64,000 nt of DNA from Lachnospiraceae bacterium (GCA_024698705.1 JAILQX010000047.1:124001-188000); one strand, 5' to 3'; positions 1 to 8,730 are shown, counted from the stretch's first letter. Numbers and translations: made by a program. The notes: a model not told the origin generated them from the letters alone.

Positions 1-2
1 GC

Positions 3-731
3 GAGATAGCGGGTAAAGGTGTTGTCGCAGAGGTGGACGGCGCCAAGGTATATGTGGGTAACGCGGGACTGATGGAGTTGTATGAGTTCAAAGCGGACAT
101 GCCGGAAGATGAAGGTCAGACGATCTGTCATGTGGCAACAGAGAACGGATACATGGGTTATATACTGATATCCGATGAGGTAAAGCCGGATGCGGCCGAT
201 TGTATCAGGAAACTTAAGGATAACGGTGTAAATAAAATAGTTATGTTAACCGGAGACCGTGAGAACGCCGCAAAGCGTGTTGCAGGTCAGACAGGCATCA
301 CAGAATACTATGCGGGTCTTCTTCCGGGAGACAAGGTTGACAGGGTAGAAGATATAATGGGAGGTCATACGGGCGACGGCAAGGTGGCATTTGTCGGGGA
401 TGGCATCAATGATGCGCCGGTGCTCGCAAGAGCGGATGTAGGCATCGCTATGGGCGGACTTGGCTCCGATGCAGCCATTGAAGCGGCCGATGTGGTCATC
501 ATGAACGATGAACCCGTAAAGATCGCGCTTGCAATGAAGATCGCGCGGAAGACAAAGATCATAGTCAAAGAGAATATCGTTTTTGCGATAGGTATAAAAG
601 TTCTGATACTTATATTTGCGGCACTCGGATTTGCTTCTATGTGGGCTGCGGTATTTGCGGATGTAGGGGTGGCTTTCCTTGCGATCCTGAACTCCATGAG
701 GACATTGCGTATCGCAAAGAGCGATCGGTAA
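3..731 (+). CDS. Heavy-metal-translocating P1B-type ATPase, C-terminal part (5' end outside window)
   Basis: This is the last 242 codons of a membrane ATPase that exports divalent metal ions. The reading frame is open from base 3, before the first possible GTG at 33, so the gene is cut by the window edge. Visible are the nucleotide-binding motif around EIAGKGV, the hinge MLTGD, the GDGINDAP loop of the P domain, and the final membrane segments. The last helix contains DVGVAFLAILNSMR, the form usual in the Zn/Cd/Pb (CadA/ZntA) subgroup, where the Asp helps bind metal. The phosphorylation DKTG motif and any metal-binding N-terminus lie upstream and cannot be checked. A rho-independent terminator follows. 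Substrate is inferred from the last helix only. Confidence 0.9.
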   Translation, partial: EIAGKGVVAEVDGAKVYVGNAGLMELYEFKADMPEDEGQTICHVATENGYMGYILISDEVKPDAADCIRKLKDNGVNKIVMLTGDRENAAKRVAGQTGITEYYAGLLPGDKVDRVEDIMGGHTGDGKVAFVGDGINDAPVLARADVGIAMGGLGSDAAIEAADVVIMNDEPVKIALAMKIARKTKIIVKENIVFAIGIKVLILIFAALGFASMWAAVFADVGVAFLAILNSMRTLRIAKSDR

Positions 732-750
732 AGCAAAAAAAACATGCCCG

Positions 751-783
751 GGTCACAGCCTGTAAACGGCTGTGGCCTTTTTT
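751..783 (+). terminator. Rho-independent terminator after the metal ATPase
   Basis: A 10-bp stem (751-760 with 768-777, one G-T pair) closes a 7-nt loop and is followed by six T. It sits 20 bases after the ATPase stop codon. Confidence 0.85.
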
Positions 784-888
784 GATGCAGAATTTGTATA
801 ATTTGCTATGGAAATCCGTTCGGATTATGATATTATAATGCTTGTTAAAATTGTTTTTATAAGGTAAGACCTTGGAACGGAGAGTAAT

Positions 889-2040
889 ATGACTATCGCG
901 GAAAAAGCATTGATGCTTCATGAACAGTGGAACGGTAAACTTGATACAACGGCCAAGAGTGCGGTCAAGACAAGAGAGGATCTTGCTCTTGCTTACACAC
1001 CCGGAGTTGCGGAGCCCTGCAAGGTTATAGCACAGGATAAGGAAGCGGCTTACAAGTACACATGGAAAGCCAATACCATCGCAGTAGTATCCGACGGAAG
1101 TGCGGTACTCGGACTTGGCAATATCGGCCCTGAGGCTGCCATGCCCGTCATGGAAGGCAAAGCCGTACTGTTCAAGGAATTCGGCGGAGTTAATGCTGTG
1201 CCGATATGTTTGGACACTCAGGATACAGAGGAGATCATCAAGACGGTGACATACCTGGCACCAACATTCGGCGGTATCAATCTTGAGGATATTTCGGCTC
1301 CGAGATGTTTTGAGATAGAGAAGAGACTTAAGGAAACACTGGATATCCCTGTATTTCATGACGATCAGCACGGAACAGCAATAGTTGTTCTGGCCGGCAT
1401 AATCAATGCCCTCAAGATCGTAGGCAAGAAGAAAGAGGATTGCAAGATCGTTGTAAACGGTGCGGGAGCAGCGGGAGTGGCGATCACAAAACTTCTTCTG
1501 AATTACGGATTTAAAAATGCCATACTCTGCGACAGAAAGGGTGCGATCAGCTCAAAACGCGATGATCTCAACTCTTCAAAGAAAGAGATGCTTGAGCTCA
1601 CCAATCCGGCTGATGAAAGCGGATCACTTAAGGATGTTATAAAAAACGCTGATATTTTTATCGGAGTTTCCGCCCCGGGTACGGTTACGGGTGAAATGGT
1701 AAAGACCATGAATAAGGATGCCATCATCCTTGCCATGGCAAATCCGGTTCCCGAGATAATGCCTGATGAAGCAAAGGCTGCGGGCGCAAGGATAGTCGGA
1801 ACCGGAAGAAGTGATTTCCCGAATCAGGTCAATAATGTGGTAGCATTTCCGGGTATCTTCAAGGGAGCACTTGAAGGAAGAGCAAAGCAGATCACCGAGG
1901 AAATGAAACTCGCTGCAGCGCTTGCGATAGCTTCACTGGTCCCCGAGGATACATTAAGTGAAGACAATATCATGCCGGAAGCATTTGATCCGCAGGTTGC
2001 GATCAAAGTGGCAGAGGCGGTCAAGGCATGCATCAGATAA
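889..2040 (+). CDS. NAD(P)-dependent malic enzyme (malate to pyruvate + CO2)
   Basis: A cytoplasmic oxidative decarboxylase of malate, 383 aa, the length of the short bacterial malic enzymes. The N-terminal domain carries YTPGVAEPC and the conserved Lys region (YKYTWKANTIAVVSDGSAVLG); the metal-binding stretch is EDISAPRCFEIE with the following FHDDQHGTA. The nucleotide-binding fold has GAGAAGVA followed by a CDRKGAI segment, and near the end NPVPEI and TGRSDFPNQVNN are intact. The ATG at 889 follows GGAG at a good distance. It is monocistronic: a terminator lies upstream and a hairpin downstream after a short remnant ORF. Cofactor preference (NAD or NADP) cannot be decided by eye. Possible role: supplying pyruvate or NAD(P)H during fermentation. 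Confidence 0.95.
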   Translation: MTIAEKALMLHEQWNGKLDTTAKSAVKTREDLALAYTPGVAEPCKVIAQDKEAAYKYTWKANTIAVVSDGSAVLGLGNIGPEAAMPVMEGKAVLFKEFGGVNAVPICLDTQDTEEIIKTVTYLAPTFGGINLEDISAPRCFEIEKRLKETLDIPVFHDDQHGTAIVVLAGIINALKIVGKKKEDCKIVVNGAGAAGVAITKLLLNYGFKNAILCDRKGAISSKRDDLNSSKKEMLELTNPADESGSLKDVIKNADIFIGVSAPGTVTGEMVKTMNKDAIILAMANPVPEIMPDEAKAAGARIVGTGRSDFPNQVNNVVAFPGIFKGALEGRAKQITEEMKLAAALAIASLVPEDTLSEDNIMPEAFDPQVAIKVAEAVKACIR

Positions 2041-2047
2041 GCTGTAA

Positions 2048-2257
2048 ATGACGTTAAATCCTGCAGCAGGCAGCAAAATCCTATCGGGGAGCTACGGCGA
2101 AGGTATAGCTACAACCGGTGGTTTCTCAATATCTAAACAGACTCTTGCATATTTACCGGAAGTAGTTGCATCAACAAACGGAACTGACACGGTGCCTAAT
2201 GTATCCGGTGCAACATTTAAAGCTTGCGAGTACAATGACGCATTTATGCAACACTAA
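2048..2257 (+). pseudogene. Remnant of an FMN-binding (RnfG/NqrC-type flavinylation) domain
   Basis: A 69-codon open frame starts just after the malic enzyme, with an in-frame stop immediately before its ATG and no ribosome binding site. Its C-terminal half resembles the end of covalent FMN-binding domains: a hydrophobic helix (QTLAYLPEVVASTN), then VPNVSGATFKACEY, close to the flavinylation motif VSGATxTS. The N-terminal half of such a domain and any membrane anchor or signal peptide are missing. I read it as the decayed end of a larger gene rather than an active protein; a short expressed peptide cannot be excluded. The family call rests on one short motif. Confidence 0.4.
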
Positions 2258-2285
2258 TACTTACGTTCACTATTCTTTTAAAATG

Positions 2286-2309
2286 CCCTCGGATATTCCG
2301 AGGGTTTTT
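2286..2309 (+). terminator. Rho-independent terminator
   Basis: A perfect 7-bp stem (2286-2292 with 2298-2304), 5-nt loop, then five T. It ends the malic enzyme transcript, including the FMN-domain remnant. Confidence 0.85.
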
Positions 2310-2426
2310 CTTAAATTTTTCCACGAAGTTCATGGATTAAGTCATACATCGTAATTATGACTGCCGGAGTGCGATCGATTACCTTTCCGCCGTTCCTTGT
2401 ATTGCAACATGCTCGAAACTGACGAG

Positions 2427-2619
2427 TTAAGATACAATAGACTTTTTAGCTGCTTTTATCTTAATTTATACTTGAAATATGCTTCAAAATAGCCTTATTT
2501 TTACTTTGGTTAAGATTTTTCGGATGTTTTCGCTATATTTATCTTACTTATTGGCTTAAGTATTCTATATTTTTCGCTTTTTTAAGATACTTTTCAAATA
2601 TCAGGAGTTATTATCTTAA
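2427..2619. repeat. Three 38-bp inverted-repeat units with TTAAGATA arms
   Basis: Each unit is TTAAGAT(A), about 22 bases, then (T)ATCTTAA. Unit A is 2427-2464 and unit C 2582-2619; both have perfect 8-bp arms. Unit B (2510-2547) has the same length but an imperfect outer base and arm end. In all three the two arms start exactly 30 bases apart. The central sequences differ, so this is not a recent tandem duplication. The pattern suits paired binding sites for a protein; no factor can be named. Confidence 0.55.
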
Positions 2620-2665
2620 AATCGCGTTTTCTTGAGGAATCTGTACAGTTGTGAATCATACTGCG

Positions 2666-2700
2666 CCCTTCGGACGATCCCGAAGGGATTTTATATTTTT
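2666..2700 (+). terminator. Terminator-like hairpin
   Basis: An 8-bp perfect stem (2666-2673 with 2680-2687) with a 6-nt loop, followed by an interrupted T-rich tract. No gene ends directly before it, so it may stop read-through into the GGDEF/EAL gene or belong to an unseen short transcript. Confidence 0.45.
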
Positions 2701-2817
2701 GGTCAAATTTACGAAATATATGGCGAATTTGTCATTGTGATTGTATAATATATATAATGATTGGGAGAGTAGCTGTTTGTTTATATCTTATTACTGTTAT
2801 TCTTGAAGGAACAGGTA

Positions 2818-4506
2818 ATGCTTATGACGGAAAAATCAATTTTGGACAGTATCATATATCTGGTTGAAGGTATACAGCAGACAACGGGCATAGAGGAAAC
2901 GGATGACTGTATTCAGGACAGGCTTCCGCAGCTTTTGGATGAACTCGGTGTTGTGCGCTGGGATCTTTGCTACACTGCTCACACCAATATCATAATCAAA
3001 AATGATCAGGTAGTCACACGTACCATGATGGTCTCGGATAAACCTTATGATGAGCAGCGGTTTGAAAAGATTCATTTTGATCCGCCTAACAGGGGAAGTG
3101 TGGATATGAAATATTATCCTGCCCAAGGCGTTGAATGGAATGATTATGAAAAGAAGCTATTACATGCTCTGTGGTCTTTTTTGTATATAAGCTATGGACG
3201 CGGTGAGATATTTTCAGCCTTTGATAAGGCCAATTACACGGATCTGCAGACAGGTTGTCCCAACAAATCGGCATTATACAGGTTTTTGGGAGAAAAGATC
3301 AACCGTCATATTGTATCCGATTATACGATCATGTTCATGAATATCAAGAACCTGAAGCGTGTAAATGAAAAGTACGGATTCATAACGGGAGATATTTATC
3401 TGGAAAGATTCGCAGCTTATCTGTGTGATATAGTCGGAGCCGAAGGTATCTGTGCCCGAATGGGCGGTGATAATTTTGTGCTTGCGTTCCTGACCAGCTT
3501 AGAGGATGAGATAGACAACAAGCTCAGACACATACTTTTTGGACTTGATATAGGCGGACATTCCGTTGAATTCAATGCCAAACTGCGTCTGGGCATATAT
3601 CATATCGAAGCTGATGACACGCTGCATGATATCATGGAGAGCGTGACAGAGGCATATAAGTTTTCACGAATGGTGGAAATGCCGGATTTCGTTGAGTTCA
3701 AGCCTTATATGAGGGAACACGGCGGAAAGACGAGAAGTATAATGGAGGATTTCCCGACTGCATTGAGGAATAATGAATTCATCGCTTATTACCAGCCTAA
3801 GGTTATGGTCGATAATTACATGATGTGCGGAGGTGAAGCACTTTGCAGATGGAATCATAACGGACATTTCATATCACCGGCTGATTTCATCCCCACACTC
3901 GAGCAGGACGGATCCATAGTCAAACTCGATTTTTACATGCTTGAAAGGGTATGTAAGGATATAATCTCATGGAATAAAGAGGGACTGAAACCGGGAAGGA
4001 TAAGTGTTAATTTCTCAAAGCATCACCTATACAATGAGCACTTCGGTGAACAGATAGTGGAAATGCTCGACAGATACGGTGTCGACCATGAATGTATCGA
4101 GGTTGAACTGACCGAGATGTCCGGGCACGAGAACTACAGTGACATGCGAAGGTTTGTCAATTACATGAAGAGCCAGAATATAGCGACAAGTCTGGATGAT
4201 TTCGGTACAGGTTATTCATCGCTCAATATGCTGACGGACATAGGGACAGACGTAGTAAAGCTGGATAAATCATTTATGGATGATATAGGTTTAAAGACCA
4301 ATGTTGAAAGGCTTCTTGTCAAGAATATCATCAACATGATCAATGAACTCGGTATCGACAGTCTGTGTGAAGGAGTGGAGACTACAGAGCAGGTGCTGAT
4401 GCTCAGTGAGTGGGAATGCAAGATGATACAGGGGTATTATTTTGATAAGCCCATGCCGGCGGAACAGTTTGTCGAAAGACTTAAACAACCGCAATATCCG
4501 GGATGA
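2818..4506 (+). CDS. Cyclic-di-GMP protein with degenerate GGDEF and intact EAL domain
   Basis: A 562-aa soluble protein likely to degrade c-di-GMP. The ATG at 2818 is preferred over a TTG at 2803 because AAGGA lies 7 bases before it. Residues 1-150 form an unassigned region without membrane segments. A GGDEF domain follows, but its signature reads MGGDNF, so the catalytic Glu is replaced and cyclase activity is unlikely; it may still bind GTP. The EAL domain looks complete: EALCRW, the Asn of SVNFSK, ELTE, DDFGTGYSS, KLDKSF, CEGVET and QGYYFDKP all carry the metal-binding or catalytic residues. The gene is convergent with rarA across a hairpin. A second, more degenerate protein of this class lies at 33.7 kb. 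Confidence 0.9.
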   Translation: MLMTEKSILDSIIYLVEGIQQTTGIEETDDCIQDRLPQLLDELGVVRWDLCYTAHTNIIIKNDQVVTRTMMVSDKPYDEQRFEKIHFDPPNRGSVDMKYYPAQGVEWNDYEKKLLHALWSFLYISYGRGEIFSAFDKANYTDLQTGCPNKSALYRFLGEKINRHIVSDYTIMFMNIKNLKRVNEKYGFITGDIYLERFAAYLCDIVGAEGICARMGGDNFVLAFLTSLEDEIDNKLRHILFGLDIGGHSVEFNAKLRLGIYHIEADDTLHDIMESVTEAYKFSRMVEMPDFVEFKPYMREHGGKTRSIMEDFPTALRNNEFIAYYQPKVMVDNYMMCGGEALCRWNHNGHFISPADFIPTLEQDGSIVKLDFYMLERVCKDIISWNKEGLKPGRISVNFSKHHLYNEHFGEQIVEMLDRYGVDHECIEVELTEMSGHENYSDMRRFVNYMKSQNIATSLDDFGTGYSSLNMLTDIGTDVVKLDKSFMDDIGLKTNVERLLVKNIINMINELGIDSLCEGVETTEQVLMLSEWECKMIQGYYFDKPMPAEQFVERLKQPQYPG

Positions 4507-4530
4507 GATTCCGGAAAATGTATGTAAATA

Positions 4531-4585
4531 AGCGGAGGATTTCCGATATCCAAAGATATCCGGATCATTCCTCCGCTTCTTTTTT
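4531..4585 (+). terminator. Terminator between the convergent GGDEF/EAL gene and rarA
   Basis: The outer stem AGCGGAGGA / TCCTCCGCT (4531-4539 with 4569-4577) encloses a second stem, roughly 4543-4550 with 4555-4563, and is followed by a T-rich tract on the plus strand. The 3' arm overlaps the last codons of rarA. On the minus strand the T tract is weak, so it acts mainly on the plus strand. Confidence 0.7.
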
Positions 4586-5893
4586 GAGCTTTTTCATATG
4601 TTCTTTTATCTTGACCTCGTAGCCGTTGCCGGATGGTCTGTAGAATTCCTTTCCGGAAAGCTCGTAGGGCAGATATTGCTGTTTTACATAGTTGTTCTTG
4701 TAATCGTGGGCATATTTGTATCCGATACCGTGTCCAAGCTTGGCTGCTCCTTTGTAGTGTGCATCCTGAAGGTGCGGCGGGATCGGAAGGTTGCCTGTTT
4801 CGCGGACAGCTGCTGTTGCCGATTCTATCCCCACACATGAAGCATTGCTCTTAGGGGCAGTTGCAACGTATGTTACGGCCTGTGCAAGTATGAGGTTGGA
4901 TTCGGGCCATCCGATGCGTTCCACGGCCTGTGCCGCAGCGACAGCGACCTGAAGTGCCTGAGGATCGGCATTTCCGACATCCTCGCTTGCACAGATCATG
5001 ATCCTTCTTGCGATAAATGTGACCTGCTCGCCGCTGTCTATCATCTTGGCCAGATAGTAGAGGGCTGCATCGGGGTCGGATCCGCGCATGCTCTTTATAA
5101 ATGCGGAAATGGTATCGTAATGGTTATCCCCCGTCTTATCAAAGCGCATCACCCTCCGCTGGATACATTCTTCAACGATATCGGGTGTTATGTGTATTTT
5201 TCCGTCCTCACCGGGATCTGTTGTAAGTATGGCAAGCTCTATGGCATTCAATGCATGTCTGGCGTCACCCTCACTGATATCGGCGAGACCTTCAAGCGCA
5301 TCGTCGTCGATCACTGCATTGTATGCACCCATGCCTTTCTCAGTGTCATTGACGGCACGGAGTATGAGTGTCTTTATATTGTCGCGTGACAGGGGCTTAA
5401 GCTCAAATATGTGCGATCTGGAGATCAGAGCGCCGTTTACCTCGAAGTAAGGGTTTTCCGTAGTCGCTCCGATCAGTATCACTGTTCCGTCCTCTACATG
5501 CGGCAGAAGGTAATCCTGCTGTGCCTTGTTGAAACGATGGATCTCATCTATGAACAGGATGGTCCGGCGTCCGTACATGCCCATCAGATCTTTGGCTTTC
5601 TGTACGACATCTTCCATGTCCTTCTTGCCGGAAGTGGTGGCATTGATCTGCATGAACTCACTGCTCGTGGTATTGGCTATGACTTTGGCAAGTGTGGTCT
5701 TGCCGGTACCCGGAGGTCCGTAGAATATGACGGAGCTCAGTTTGTCCGCTTTTATGGCACGATAAAGAAGCTTGTCCTTCCCTATTATGTGTTCCTGGCC
5801 GACAACTTCATCCAGTGTTGTGGGGCGCAAACGGGCGGCAAGCGGAGATTCTTTTTCTTTATTGGATTCTCTCATGTAATCAAATAAGTCCAT
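4565..5893 (-). CDS. rarA: RarA (MgsA) replication-associated AAA+ ATPase
   Basis: A clamp-loader-like ATPase that acts at stalled replication forks, 442 aa, the usual length. The N-terminus has PLAARLRPTTLDEVVGQEH, then Walker A GPPGTGKT, Walker B LFIDEIHRFNKAQQD, the sensor segment IGATTENP, and a C-terminal lid plus MgsA-type tetramerisation domain (residues about 260-430). The start at 5893 begins MDLFDY; a second ATG seven codons later (MRESNK) also lacks a ribosome binding site. A promoter lies so close to the first ATG that the message may be leaderless. It is alone on its strand, convergent with the GGDEF/EAL gene. Confidence 0.95.
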   Translation of the reverse strand: MDLFDYMRESNKEKESPLAARLRPTTLDEVVGQEHIIGKDKLLYRAIKADKLSSVIFYGPPGTGKTTLAKVIANTTSSEFMQINATTSGKKDMEDVVQKAKDLMGMYGRRTILFIDEIHRFNKAQQDYLLPHVEDGTVILIGATTENPYFEVNGALISRSHIFELKPLSRDNIKTLILRAVNDTEKGMGAYNAVIDDDALEGLADISEGDARHALNAIELAILTTDPGEDGKIHITPDIVEECIQRRVMRFDKTGDNHYDTISAFIKSMRGSDPDAALYYLAKMIDSGEQVTFIARRIMICASEDVGNADPQALQVAVAAAQAVERIGWPESNLILAQAVTYVATAPKSNASCVGIESATAAVRETGNLPIPPHLQDAHYKGAAKLGHGIGYKYAHDYKNNYVKQQYLPYELSGKEFYRPSGNGYEVKIKEHMKKLKKEAEE

Positions 5894-5899
5894 ACGAGT

Positions 5900-5927
5900 A
5901 TTTTATCACAAATATCGCTCAATCCAA
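5900..5927 (-). promoter_or_regulatory. Probable rarA promoter, giving a near-leaderless message
   Basis: Read on the minus strand, TTGGAT (5922-5927), a 16-base spacer and TAAAAT (5900-5905). Only six bases separate the -10 element from the rarA ATG, which puts the expected transcription start at or next to the A of ATG. No Shine-Dalgarno sequence is present. Confidence 0.55.
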
Positions 5928-6062
5928 TATTTTATTTGCCAAACTTTCAGAATCGGTCTGTCTGTCCATATGTTAATACTTTTTGGTCTGTTTGATAGGT
6001 ATGTATTGTCTTATTTGCGCGATACCGGGTAAATAAAACACGCTAAAAACGTTATGCGGTAT

Positions 6063-6091
6063 TTGACTTGCGGGTGCAGAAACATTATCAT
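6063..6091 (+). promoter_or_regulatory. Promoter of the Asp/Tyr-rich membrane-anchored protein gene
   Basis: TTGACT, 17 bases, TATCAT. It falls within a possible 5' extension of the downstream frame and supports the start at 6137 instead of 6068. Confidence 0.65.
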
Positions 6092-6136
6092 TTAAAGTGG
6101 TATCGGGTTTTACGGAACAACGAGGAGAATGATCAT

Positions 6137-7105
6137 ATGAAAACTGTTATAGTGATCCTTATGGGATTGTATCTGGTCGGCAGCAAATATGTGGAACGGG
6201 CAACTATGCCTGAGACTTTGTCGTCGGTGGGAACCGCCCAACCTGCGGCTGAACCTGCAGCGGAACCCGCAGCCGAGCCTTCCGGGGCTGTATCTCTTTC
6301 CGTTGGCTATGATGTCATGCGTGAGATGATCAGCGATGCGGCCGGCGACGGAGATGTGTATTTTCCGCAGTACGATGATTTTGATCATGACGGCGATAAT
6401 GAAATGTTTGCGATGGTCGGCAGCTTTCCGTATGAAGACGGACCATTTGAGGGAGCACTCTGGTTTACCGATGGGATTGATGCAGTGGAACTGACTGACG
6501 GCGAATACTATCTCGATCCGGATGCGGAGGACGGATATGTTGCGGAAGTAAAAGGATACAGGAAGTATTATTATATCAATGATTATTATGTATCGGACTG
6601 CGTATCGCACCTTTGGAGCGTTGTCGATGACGAACCGAGGGAAATGTTCTCCGGCGGTGCCCTGTGGAAATGCACACCTGAAGGTGATATGGCATTTACG
6701 TTCGGAATGTATGACATGATGTATGATGCGGAGTTTGATTATTTTATCGGACATACATATAAGCCGTATTATTTTTACTACGATCCGAAGTCTGACAGCA
6801 TACATGAATACGGCGGCATAGAGCTGACCGAAAAGGAACTTGCAAAGGAAATAGGAGAAGATGTGGCGGCTGAGATAAAGGCCGGGGGCTTTGAGATCGG
6901 CAGCATATACAAGAGAGGCAACGGTATCATCAATATCAATTACAACAACGGTGTTGATTACCACAATGCCAATTACAACCTGAATGAAAAGGCTTTTGAG
7001 GGAGACAGCGGCCTGACGGACAACTGGAAAGATTCCGAATCAGGCTTCGGCGGTACCTATGAAGCAGCTATTATGCCTTGGCTGGCAACTTACCCGGAGG
7101 ATTAA
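6137..7105 (+). CDS. Unassigned membrane-anchored or secreted acidic protein
   Basis: I do not recognise a characterised family. The ATG at 6137 follows GAGGAG; the in-frame ATG at 6068 lies inside the promoter. The 322-aa product starts with a short hydrophobic segment (MKTVIVILMGLYLVG), a signal peptide or anchor with no lipobox cysteine, followed by a PAAE repeat linker. The rest is rich in Asp, Glu, Tyr and Gly. DFDHDGDNE, near residue 80, resembles the calcium loop (DxDxDG) seen in FG-GAP and dockerin-like repeats, and would fit a folded extracellular domain. The next gene starts two bases after its stop, so the two are probably co-expressed. Confidence 0.6.
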   Translation: MKTVIVILMGLYLVGSKYVERATMPETLSSVGTAQPAAEPAAEPAAEPSGAVSLSVGYDVMREMISDAAGDGDVYFPQYDDFDHDGDNEMFAMVGSFPYEDGPFEGALWFTDGIDAVELTDGEYYLDPDAEDGYVAEVKGYRKYYYINDYYVSDCVSHLWSVVDDEPREMFSGGALWKCTPEGDMAFTFGMYDMMYDAEFDYFIGHTYKPYYFYYDPKSDSIHEYGGIELTEKELAKEIGEDVAAEIKAGGFEIGSIYKRGNGIININYNNGVDYHNANYNLNEKAFEGDSGLTDNWKDSESGFGGTYEAAIMPWLATYPED

Positions 7106-7106
7106 T

Positions 7107-7799
7107 ATGAAAAATAAAAACAGTGCCGAATCCGTGATAATTGCAGTATTTACCCTTGTTGGGGGGATATTTGTGGTCCTTTCGATCGTAATGGCGATTA
7201 AATTTCAATTTGATAAAGGCCATATGGATGAAACGGATGCCGTTATCTCACATATCGGTAATGAAACCACATTGGTTGATTATTATTATGACGGTGAGGA
7301 ATACGAGGGAGTAAATCTTGGAGAATATGCTTCCAATATGTATGTAGGAAAGGTCATAAGGATCTACGTTGACAGAGATGATCCTTACAGGATAATGGGA
7401 CAGATGGCAATGAAGATACTGCCGATCATATTCGGAGGGATGGGACTCATATTCGTAACAATCGGTTTTGGCTTTATGATACCGAAATACCGCATAAAAA
7501 AGCTTAAATCCAGACTGAAGGCCGAAGGAAGGATAATAAATGCGACGGTCGAGAGGATAGACTTTAATACGATGTACACGGTCAACGGACAGAACCCTTA
7601 TCTTGTGTTTGCAGATTACAGGGATGAAATAACGGGTGATATCATAAACTTTAAAAGTGAAAATCTCTGGTATGATGTAAATGAATACATTAATGTCGGG
7701 GATCAGGTGAAAGTATACGTGGACCGCAATAACCCGAAGAAGTATTACATGGATGTACAAAGCTCATTTTCCGTGATAGGTTCGATGGAAGAAGCCTGA
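7107..7799 (+). CDS. DUF3592-like two-helix membrane protein
   Basis: The product is 230 aa. The ATG at 7107 follows GGAGG, whereas an upstream in-frame start at 7059 lies inside the previous gene. There are two membrane helices, about residues 9-30 and 95-117, each followed by a beta-rich domain that ends in the same motif, IRIYVDRDDP and VKVYVDRNNP, near residues 75 and 213. This duplicated DxxNP ending is typical of DUF3592 proteins, whose function is unknown. It is translationally close to the preceding acidic protein and convergent with the LysR gene. Confidence 0.65.
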   Translation: MKNKNSAESVIIAVFTLVGGIFVVLSIVMAIKFQFDKGHMDETDAVISHIGNETTLVDYYYDGEEYEGVNLGEYASNMYVGKVIRIYVDRDDPYRIMGQMAMKILPIIFGGMGLIFVTIGFGFMIPKYRIKKLKSRLKAEGRIINATVERIDFNTMYTVNGQNPYLVFADYRDEITGDIINFKSENLWYDVNEYINVGDQVKVYVDRNNPKKYYMDVQSSFSVIGSMEEA

Positions 7800-7822
7800 A
7801 CATCAATAAATTATAACAGGAT

Positions 7823-8710
7823 TTAATTATTCTTTATCAACGACATGAATTTCTGCGCAGCGGTAGATGCATATGTACTGTGCGGAGTAAGCATACTTAC
7901 GGCTCTCGTGGGGATCGCCTCCGAGAGCTTTATTTTTCTCACATCACCGCTCGTGAGGGCATCGGCAGAGAATTCCTCGGTTATGCCGGCCACTCCGAGA
8001 CCGATACCGGCAAGGGAGATGAGCAGCTCATAGCTTGCCAGTTCTATCTCGGGCTCAAGCCTGATACCCCTGGCAAGGAAATGATCCTCGAGAAAGCGGC
8101 GGGATCCCGCTTCCTTCTCGAGCAATATAAGAGGAAGTCCGGCGACCTCTTCCAATGTATATGTTTTATCAAAATCGATAGGATAGTCCTTTGCGGCAAC
8201 AAAAGCCGTGTGGGTCTCAAAGCACATGAACGAATCGAAGGATCCGTTCTTTTCGTTTGTTGTGGCAAACGCGATATCGACCATACCCGTGCTCAGATAG
8301 TTGATAACTCTTCTGGATGTGCCGTTGAGTATACGGACCTTCACACGCGGATAAAGCCTGTGATATTCGTGCAGATAGCCGAGAAGATAGCATTCGGTAA
8401 GCGTATTACTGCTTCCGATGACCAGTTCGCCCCTGAGAAGCTCTTTTGATTCGTTAAGACGTTCTTCTCCGGCCTCAAGCATTGACAGGGCAGAGGAAAC
8501 ATATTCATAGAGTGTCTTCCCGTCGTTGGTTAACATAACTCCGCGAGAGGTTCTTGAGAACAGCCTCACACCGAGAGAATCTTCCAGATTCTTTACGGCC
8601 TGACTTACCGCCGACTGGCTGAGGTACAGATTTCTTGCCGTCACCGATATATTTCCGCTGTCCGCAACGGCTTTAAATACTTTATACTGTTCAAGCTTTG
8701 CCTGCATCAT
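7823..8710 (-). CDS. LysR-family transcriptional regulator
   Basis: A 295-aa DNA-binding regulator. Residues 4-62 form the winged helix-turn-helix (LEQYKVFKAVADSGNIS, then LSQSAVSQAVKNLEDSLG and LFSRTSRG). The remainder is the two-lobed inducer-binding domain, beginning around GELVIGSSNT. AAGGA precedes two adjacent ATGs (8710 and 8707); the second has the better spacing. It is divergent from the CofE-like ligase gene, with a 9-bp inverted repeat in the shared intergenic region, so it probably controls that gene and itself. The effector is unknown. Confidence 0.93.
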   Translation of the reverse strand: MMQAKLEQYKVFKAVADSGNISVTARNLYLSQSAVSQAVKNLEDSLGVRLFSRTSRGVMLTNDGKTLYEYVSSALSMLEAGEERLNESKELLRGELVIGSSNTLTECYLLGYLHEYHRLYPRVKVRILNGTSRRVINYLSTGMVDIAFATTNEKNGSFDSFMCFETHTAFVAAKDYPIDFDKTYTLEEVAGLPLILLEKEAGSRRFLEDHFLARGIRLEPEIELASYELLISLAGIGLGVAGITEEFSADALTSGDVRKIKLSEAIPTRAVSMLTPHSTYASTAAQKFMSLIKNN

Positions 8711-8730
8711 ATCATCCTTTCTTTTGCAGA

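Larger units (their letters stand above)
2310..2817. other. AT-rich gene-free spacer
   Basis: About 500 bases with no credible gene on either strand. It holds three inverted-repeat units at 2427-2619 (listed separately) and a terminator-like hairpin at 2666-2687 (CCCTTCGG / CCGAAGGG) followed by an AT-rich run. TATAAT-like sequences at about 2744-2759 could be the -10 region of the downstream GGDEF/EAL gene, but no convincing -35 was found. Confidence 0.7.

Noticed and set aside
6068-6136. N-terminal extension of the Asp/Tyr-rich protein
   Set aside because: Overlaps a promoter and would hide the hydrophobic leader.
6110-6964. 284-codon minus-strand open frame opposite the Asp/Tyr-rich protein
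   Set aside because: His/Ile/Arg-rich translation typical of an antisense shadow; no start signals.
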